Source: Vicinamibacteria bacterium (GTDB lineage Bacteria > Acidobacteriota > Vicinamibacteria > Fen-336 > JAGNNV01). Taken from it: a DNA stretch of 21,066 nt. Location: contig JAENWE010000376.1 in assembly GCA_016650185.1 (NCBI GenBank), positions 1 to 21,066 of the forward strand, in the 5' to 3' direction. A program made the position numbers and the translations under genes. This document shows, piece by piece, positions 17,215 through 21,066 of this stretch. The notes beneath the pieces were generated by a model. It was not told the origin of the DNA, ran no database searches, and saw only the letters and a list, made by a program, of their open reading frames with translations. The stretch's first letter is position 1. Each line of letters opens with the position of its first letter.

Positions 17215-17685
17215 CTAGGGTTGCTCCGTCACCGCCGCTGCGGCCGTATCGGAGATGAGTCCCACACGCTCCACACCGGCGCCGCGGGCAATGTCCATCG
17301 CCTCGACCACCTTGCCATAGAGCGACTTTGTCGCGCCCTTCACAAACAAGGTCTTGTCGCTGCGGGTCTGGAAGATGTCCCGGAGTTTCTGATCTAACTC
17401 GTGAAGGCTCGCGATGGGGACCCTATTGATGGAGATGGAGCCGGTCTCACTGATTTCCATGACGAGCACCATGCCGGGCGGCGGCGGCGGCTGGTTGGGA
17501 TTCGCGTCCTTAGGGAGGGCAATATCGACGCCCTTCTGGGCCGTTGGCGTCACCAGCATGAAGATGATCAGCAAGACGAGCAGGATGTCGATCATCGGAG
17601 TAATGTTGATGTCCGAAACGGTGGCCGGGCCCGCCGAGTAATGAACTTCTTCGTGCTTCTTCTTCTTCACCCGAGCTTGCTCCAT
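17215..17685 (-). CDS. exbD: ExbD/TolR-type biopolymer transport protein (second copy in operon)
   Basis: This encodes 156 residues, the last gene of the Ton operon. ExbD works with ExbB as the proton-driven motor that energises TonB. A cytoplasmic basic N-terminus (VKKKKHEEVH) precedes the single transmembrane helix MIDILLVLLIIFMLVTP, carrying the essential Asp33 of the SDINITPMIDILL motif. A periplasmic domain follows, with KGVDIALP and KTLFVKGATKSLYGKVVEAM. A run of Pro after the membrane segment (NPNQPPPPPG) is not shared with the other copy. The gene starts 4 bp after the upstream exbD stop. The two copies are only moderately alike, so this is not a recent duplication. ExbD and TolR cannot be told apart from sequence alone; the adjacent tonB favours ExbD. 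Confidence 0.92.
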   Translation of the reverse strand: MEQARVKKKKHEEVHYSAGPATVSDINITPMIDILLVLLIIFMLVTPTAQKGVDIALPKDANPNQPPPPPGMVLVMEISETGSISINRVPIASLHELDQKLRDIFQTRSDKTLFVKGATKSLYGKVVEAMDIARGAGVERVGLISDTAAAAVTEQP

Positions 17686-17689
17686 CGCC

Positions 17690-18136
17690 TTAGCCCTCGA
17701 CCTTGGGTTCGGAGATGAGCGCGATCTCTTCTATGCCGGCTCGGCGCAGGACCTCCATGATCTTCATCACTTCCCCGTACTCGATATTGATATCCGCCTT
17801 CAGAAACGCCAGCTTGTCGGTGTCCCCACGCTCTTGGAGCGCTTCTCTCAATCGCTCCCCCAGCTCGACGCGATCCTTTTCGTACGAGCCCGTCTCCAGC
17901 CGGACGCCCTTAAAGAAGATGGTGAAATTCCTAGTGAACCCGATCATGATGTTGTCCTGGTCGTCGGGGCGCTCATGGATGTTCGCCGCCTTGGGCAACT
18001 CCACGTCGATGCCCTTGGTGATCAGGGGCGTGATCACCATGAAGATGATCAAGAGCACGATCATGATGTCGGCCATGGGTGTGACGTTGATATCCGCGAC
18101 CGGCCCGTCTTTTTTCTCGCCGACTGACATCGACAT
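17690..18136 (-). CDS. exbD: ExbD/TolR-type biopolymer transport protein (first copy in operon)
   Basis: This encodes 148 residues. The layout matches the neighbouring copy: short cytoplasmic start, NVTPMADIMIVLLIIFMVIT as membrane helix with the essential Asp23, then KGIDVELP and a periplasmic domain ending RRAGIEEIALISEP. The conserved Asp in the helix is the proton-path residue of this family. It lies 94 bp downstream of exbB, the longest gap within the operon besides that before exbB. A GAGG site sits about 12 nt before the ATG. Its periplasmic part contains IMIGFTRNFTIFFKGVRLETG, which is unlike the second copy. The two proteins could form a heteromeric stator or serve different motors. 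Confidence 0.92.
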   Translation of the reverse strand: MSMSVGEKKDGPVADINVTPMADIMIVLLIIFMVITPLITKGIDVELPKAANIHERPDDQDNIMIGFTRNFTIFFKGVRLETGSYEKDRVELGERLREALQERGDTDKLAFLKADINIEYGEVMKIMEVLRRAGIEEIALISEPKVEG

Positions 18137-18230
18137 GGTGTTTGTAAGCCTCTAGTAGGGATTCGAGAGGAATCAGAGAGGGCCCAGTGCGCCCCGACCA
18201 CCCACGCGGCCGGGAGTGGACTTTCCGGGA

Positions 18231-18902
18231 TTAGGCGATCTTCTTCACAAAGTCGAGCAACTCTGAGCCGGAGTTGTCCATCTCTACCGTGAAACCGTCC
18301 ACCTGGCCGGCAAAATAGTTGTAGGCCCAGACCGCGGCAATAGCGACGAGGAGCCCAAGAGCCGTGGTGATCAGAGCTTCCGAGATACCGCCCGCAATGG
18401 CTCCAATGCCACCCGAACCGGTCAGGGACATGCCGGCGAACGCATTGATGATACCGACGGTTGTGCCGAACAGACCGACGAAGGGTGCGGTGGCGCCCGT
18501 AGTTGCAAGGAAAGCAAGCCCCTTCTTTAGCTCGGCCAGATTGACCGCGGTGGCCCGCTGCATGGCGCGCTTCGAGGCCTCAAGGGCCGTGTCTTTGTCC
18601 GTTTCACCACTGGCTCCCTGGAACTGCCATTCCTGGAGCCCGGCCAGAGCGACTTTGGCGAGATGGGAGGACTTCATGCCGACGGAACCAGAAAGATCCA
18701 CCGCTTCCTTCAGCTTCCCCGCCTTCAGGAGACGGGCCACATCGGCCGCGTACTTTCTCGACTGGGCCCTGGCGTTCTTGAACAGCCTCCAGCGGTCGAA
18801 GATGATGGCGACAGACCAGATGGACATGAGGAGCAGGCAGACCACAACGCCGATCGCAACCGAACTCATGGTGGACAAGAGATGCCCGATATCGAATTGC
18901 AT
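18231..18902 (-). CDS. exbB: ExbB/TolQ-type proton channel protein
   Basis: This encodes 223 residues of the MotA/TolQ/ExbB family, the pentameric inner-membrane motor subunit surrounding ExbD. Helix 1 is at about 13-36 (SVAIGVVVCLLLMSIWSVAI). A cytoplasmic loop with amphipathic helices runs to about 125. Helix 2 is GATAPFVGLFGTTVGIINAF (136-155), with the conserved Thr of GLFGT. Helix 3 is ISEALITTALGLLVAIAAVW (173-192), with the family Glu (Glu175). E. coli ExbB is 244 residues, so this is a compact, complete member. A strong AGGAG ribosome site stands 9 nt before the ATG. It lies 66 bp after tonB. The tonB neighbour favours ExbB over TolQ. Confidence 0.94.
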   Translation of the reverse strand: MQFDIGHLLSTMSSVAIGVVVCLLLMSIWSVAIIFDRWRLFKNARAQSRKYAADVARLLKAGKLKEAVDLSGSVGMKSSHLAKVALAGLQEWQFQGASGETDKDTALEASKRAMQRATAVNLAELKKGLAFLATTGATAPFVGLFGTTVGIINAFAGMSLTGSGGIGAIAGGISEALITTALGLLVAIAAVWAYNYFAGQVDGFTVEMDNSGSELLDFVKKIA

Positions 18903-18968
18903 TTTTTGAGACTCCTAAGGGTCGTTTATTGTGAGGTCGTTTGCGATGGAGGAACGGGGGAGTTGGGG

Positions 18969-19682
18969 CTAGTTGAGCCTGAAGTTCACCGTCACCGTCA
19001 TGATGACGGGTACCGGCACGCCGTTCAGGAGCGTGGGAGTGTACAGCCACTGCTTGACCGCATCAACGCCGGCCTGATCAAGCAACGGGATGCCGCGCAG
19101 GATTTTGACATCGGTGACGCGTCCCTGCGGACTAATCGTGCATTCCAGGATGACGATACCCTGAACGCGCGCCTGTTTCGCGATGTCCGGATAGATCGGC
19201 GCCACGTTCTTGATCTTGGTCGGTTCCTTGATATTGCCGCCAACGCGGATCGCCTGAACCGGCGGGGGCGGTGGTGCGGCGGGAAGTCCGCCGACAATGC
19301 CCCCCGCGACGCCGCCTTCGACGCCGCCTTCGACCCCGCCAGAGCCCTCAGTGCCGGAGGACGGCTTGATTTCCTGAGGTATTTCCTTGGGCACTTCGAA
19401 CTTGACTTCCGCCGGTGCGGGCGCAATTTTGGGGGGCGGTGCTTTCTTCGCCGGCGGAGGCGGAGGCGGAGGAGGCGGAGGCGGAGGGGCGGGTTCCACA
19501 AAGAAGGCCTTGATCGCGTCTGCTGGCTCGGGAAGCTCCTGGGCCTGAAGCAGGGGAACGATCACCATCGCCAGGAGAGCCACCACGTGGATAGCTAGCG
19601 AAATAGAAAGTACGAGGTTGCGCCTGCTTTTCGGACGCTTGCCGCCCGTTTCCAAGATGTCTGAGAAAAGTTGTCGTTCCAT
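18969..19682 (-). CDS. tonB: TonB energy-transducing protein
   Basis: This encodes 237 residues (E. coli TonB 239), spanning the periplasm to power outer-membrane receptors. The single N-terminal membrane helix (about 22-46) holds the SxxxH motif needed for coupling to ExbB/ExbD (Ser28, His32 in SISLAIHVV). The periplasmic spacer has a run of 12 prolines (66-77), Lys/Pro/Glu stretches, then a Gly-Gly-Val repeat region (115-133). The TonB C-terminal domain runs from about 158 (VAPIYPDIAKQARVQGIVIL) to the end and includes GRVTDVKILRG and AVKQWLYTP. A GAGGTGA ribosome site lies about 6 nt upstream. It is first in the operon with exbB and two exbD genes. The glycine linker resembles Acidobacteriota TonB proteins, by recollection only. 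Confidence 0.95.
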   Translation of the reverse strand: MERQLFSDILETGGKRPKSRRNLVLSISLAIHVVALLAMVIVPLLQAQELPEPADAIKAFFVEPAPPPPPPPPPPPPAKKAPPPKIAPAPAEVKFEVPKEIPQEIKPSSGTEGSGGVEGGVEGGVAGGIVGGLPAAPPPPPVQAIRVGGNIKEPTKIKNVAPIYPDIAKQARVQGIVILECTISPQGRVTDVKILRGIPLLDQAGVDAVKQWLYTPTLLNGVPVPVIMTVTVNFRLN

Positions 19683-19748
19683 CGGTCACCTCGCCCTTGC
19701 TTCTTCTTCAGATGCAACGGACGGTTCGAAGGTGGATGAGGTCAATGA

Positions 19749-19773
19749 AGAACCGGTATTTCGAACCGGTTCT
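19749..19773. repeat. Perfect 9-bp inverted repeat in the tonB leader (candidate operator)
   Basis: AGAACCGGT (19749-19757) and ACCGGTTCT (19765-19773) are exact reverse complements around a 7-base centre. The site lies about 10-35 bp downstream of the predicted tonB transcription start and 67 bp before its ATG. It could be a repressor operator or an RNA hairpin. No T-run follows on either strand, so it is not a terminator. Confidence 0.6.
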
Positions 19774-19790
19774 CGTCGGAGCATGCGCGG

Positions 19791-19820
19791 ATTTTAGACG
19801 CCGCAACGAAATACTGTCAA
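19791..19820 (-). promoter_or_regulatory. Sigma70-like promoter for the tonB-exbB-exbD-exbD operon
   Basis: On the minus strand TTGACA (19815-19820, perfect -35) and TAAAAT (19791-19796, 5 of 6 to TATAAT) are 18 bp apart. The predicted start is near 19784, about 100 nt ahead of the tonB ATG and just upstream of the inverted repeat at 19749-19773. Confidence 0.65.
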
Positions 19821-19934
19821 TGAATGGCCGCGCATTGTCATCGGGTATTTTCGCACGGCTTGGTGTCGTCGCTCAAGAACCATAAGATAGGTCTGCCCAC
19901 TCACAGACAGAAGACGCTCGAAACCGATAAATCG

Positions 19935-19964
19935 TTGACGGAACTTTGGCCACTGCCCTACAAT
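19935..19964 (+). promoter_or_regulatory. Sigma70-like promoter for the TPR lipoprotein gene
   Basis: On the plus strand TTGACG (19935-19940, 5 of 6) and TACAAT (19959-19964, 5 of 6) are 18 bp apart. The predicted start is near 19971, giving a leader of about 125 nt to the ATG at 20098. It has the same 18-bp spacing as the divergent tonB promoter. Confidence 0.62.
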
Positions 19965-20097
19965 TCAGCGATCCTCGTCCGCCTTTTCCCGTCGATCGAC
20001 ATCCTCTAATGGCCGAAACTCTTCAAACGTACCGGTCGCCGTATTGGAGAGCGAAGCACCCCAAAAACCACTCACCGGCCCTTTGAAAGACACCAAC

Positions 20098-21066
20098 ATG
20101 AGGCACGCGATTCGGACCTTGGCTGTTGTTCTCCTTGCTCTTCCCCTTCTGAACTGCGGACTTCGGGCGAAAGCGGCCCTTCGCGAGGGACATCGGCTTT
20201 ACAAAGAGCAAAGCTTCTCCAAGGCGCTCGTTGAGTACAAGAAGGTTCTTGAGCTTGACCCCGCGAACATCGAGGGGACGTTCTATCTCGGGAGCTCCTA
20301 CCACCAGCTCTACGTGCCCGGGAAAGACGCCACCAAGGTGAACCTGGAGGAGGCGATCAAGAACTATGAGGCCATCCTCTCGGCGACCGCCGCGCCCGCT
20401 GACCAGAAATATCCCATTCTCAAGAAAAACGCGCTCTCGGCCCTGATTGGAATCTACGCCGACGATCCGTACCGTGATTTCGAGGCTTCCTTAAAATACG
20501 CTGACCAGCTCACCGGATCCGATCCAGGCAACATACAGAACCTCTTTGCCATGGCCAACTTGTACGAGAAGTTCGGCAAGATTGACGATGCCGAAACCGC
20601 TTACAAGAAGGCGGTCGAAATGGCTCCCCGGGATCCAAAAGCCTGCGGGGCTCTCGCGACTTTCTACAACAAGACCCTCTGGGACGAAAAGGGCGTGCCC
20701 CTTGCCCAGCCCGTGGCGGACGGAAAGGTCGCTCGCGGTCGCTTCAACGATGCCGTCGACCAACTCAAGGTTTGCGCTGAGCTGGATCCGCAGGATCCCA
20801 AGGGCTACTACACTGTCGCCACCTTCTATTGGGATCAGTGTTATCGAGGCCCCGGCATCGATGCCCCCCGCAAGAAAGCGCTCGCGGACGAGGGAATGCA
20901 GTTCGTGAACAAGGCTCTCGCGATTAAGTCCGACTTCGTTGAGGCGCTTATCTACAAAGGCCTCCTTCTCCGCGAGCAGGCCAAGTTGACCCAGAACCCG
21001 GCCACACGCAACAGCCTCATGGAAGAGGCGCAGGCCCTTCAGAAGAAGGCGGTCGAGCTCAAGAAA
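20098..21066 (+). CDS. TPR-repeat lipoprotein (N-terminal part, runs off right edge)
   Basis: The frame is open from ATG 20098 to the end of the window (323 codons, no stop). The start MRHAIRTLAVVLLALPLLNC is a typical signal peptide ending in a lipobox-like LLNC (Cys20, with Asn at -1 less usual), so the protein is probably a membrane-anchored lipoprotein. Several tetratricopeptide repeats follow: LYKEQSFSKALVEYKKVLEL with a D-P-A-N-I-E-G turn (about 32-55), ANLYEKFGKIDDAETAYKKA ending in MAPRD (about 153-178), and GRFNDAVDQLKVCAELDPQD (about 216-235). A further helix pair lies near 260-285. TPR lipoproteins act as scaffolds in envelope assembly or secretion. No specific role can be named. 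It diverges from tonB. The upstream ribosome site (GAAAGA) is weak. Confidence 0.85.
   Translation, partial: MRHAIRTLAVVLLALPLLNCGLRAKAALREGHRLYKEQSFSKALVEYKKVLELDPANIEGTFYLGSSYHQLYVPGKDATKVNLEEAIKNYEAILSATAAPADQKYPILKKNALSALIGIYADDPYRDFEASLKYADQLTGSDPGNIQNLFAMANLYEKFGKIDDAETAYKKAVEMAPRDPKACGALATFYNKTLWDEKGVPLAQPVADGKVARGRFNDAVDQLKVCAELDPQDPKGYYTVATFYWDQCYRGPGIDAPRKKALADEGMQFVNKALAIKSDFVEALIYKGLLLREQAKLTQNPATRNSLMEEAQALQKKAVELKK

Larger units (their letters stand above)
19683..20097. promoter_or_regulatory. Divergent regulatory region between tonB and the TPR lipoprotein gene
   Basis: This is 415 bp without a coding gene. It holds the two promoters listed separately, an inverted repeat in the tonB leader and an upstream partial copy (CGGTTCGAA, 19722-19730) of the same sequence. 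An imperfect repeat lies near 19815-19841 (TGTCAATG against CATTGTCA). The leaders would be about 100 nt for tonB and about 125 nt for the lipoprotein gene. Confidence 0.6.

Noticed and set aside
19452..19490. GGCGGAGGC-type simple repeat as a possible regulatory repeat or phase-variable tract
   Set aside because: It encodes the 12-proline run of TonB with mixed proline codons and is explained by the protein. Length variation may occur but in-frame triplets would not switch the gene off.

Overview
The window looks like the chromosomal replication-origin neighbourhood of a GC-rich, diderm (outer-membrane) bacterium. An L34 / RNase P protein / YidD / YidC block diverges from dnaA-dnaN-gyrB-gyrA, and lpxC plus a complete TonB-ExbB-ExbD set shows a lipid-A-type outer membrane. 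The Val/Gly-Gly repeat linker of TonB, the tonB-exbB-exbD-exbD order, the E. coli-type long GyrB and the many TPR proteins suggest Acidobacteriota. That placement is an inference from family resemblance, not a search result.

Layout. Bases 1-1333 (minus strand) read rpmH, rnpA, yidD (overlapping rnpA) and the 5' third of yidC, which runs off the left edge. A clear sigma70-like promoter for this operon lies at 1370-1398. Bases 1555-9919 (plus strand) hold dnaA, an AT-rich gap with dyad symmetry that is the best oriC candidate (2845-3100), then dnaN, gyrB, gyrA and a small lipoprotein gene whose ATG overlaps the gyrA stop. There is no recF between dnaN and gyrB. Bases 9941-15915 (minus strand) form a tight operon read as a small TPR protein, glmU, glmS and a UvrD/PcrA helicase. 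This operon converges on the gyrA-lipoprotein unit with only 21 bp between the stops.

From 16175 (plus) lpxC is transcribed away from the glmU operon. It ends at a bidirectional terminator (17155-17187) shared with the opposing tonB-exbB-exbD-exbD operon (19682 down to 17215, minus). A 415-bp divergent intergenic region (19683-20097) carries recognisable promoters for both the tonB operon and a TPR-repeat lipoprotein gene that runs off the right edge. It also holds a perfect 9-bp inverted repeat in the predicted tonB leader.

Functionally the window joins replication initiation and elongation (DnaA, beta clamp), topology (gyrase), ribosome and tRNA maturation (L34, RnpA), membrane-protein insertion (YidC, YidD), amino-sugar precursor supply for peptidoglycan and LPS (GlmS, GlmU, LpxC), DNA repair (UvrD) and energised outer-membrane transport. 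Most of this is conserved housekeeping content and I see no mobile element, CRISPR array or defence system. The features most worth following up are the oriC-like dyad, the natural Ala at the quinolone-contact serine of GyrA, the gyrA-coupled lipoprotein, and the Ton-system regulatory region.
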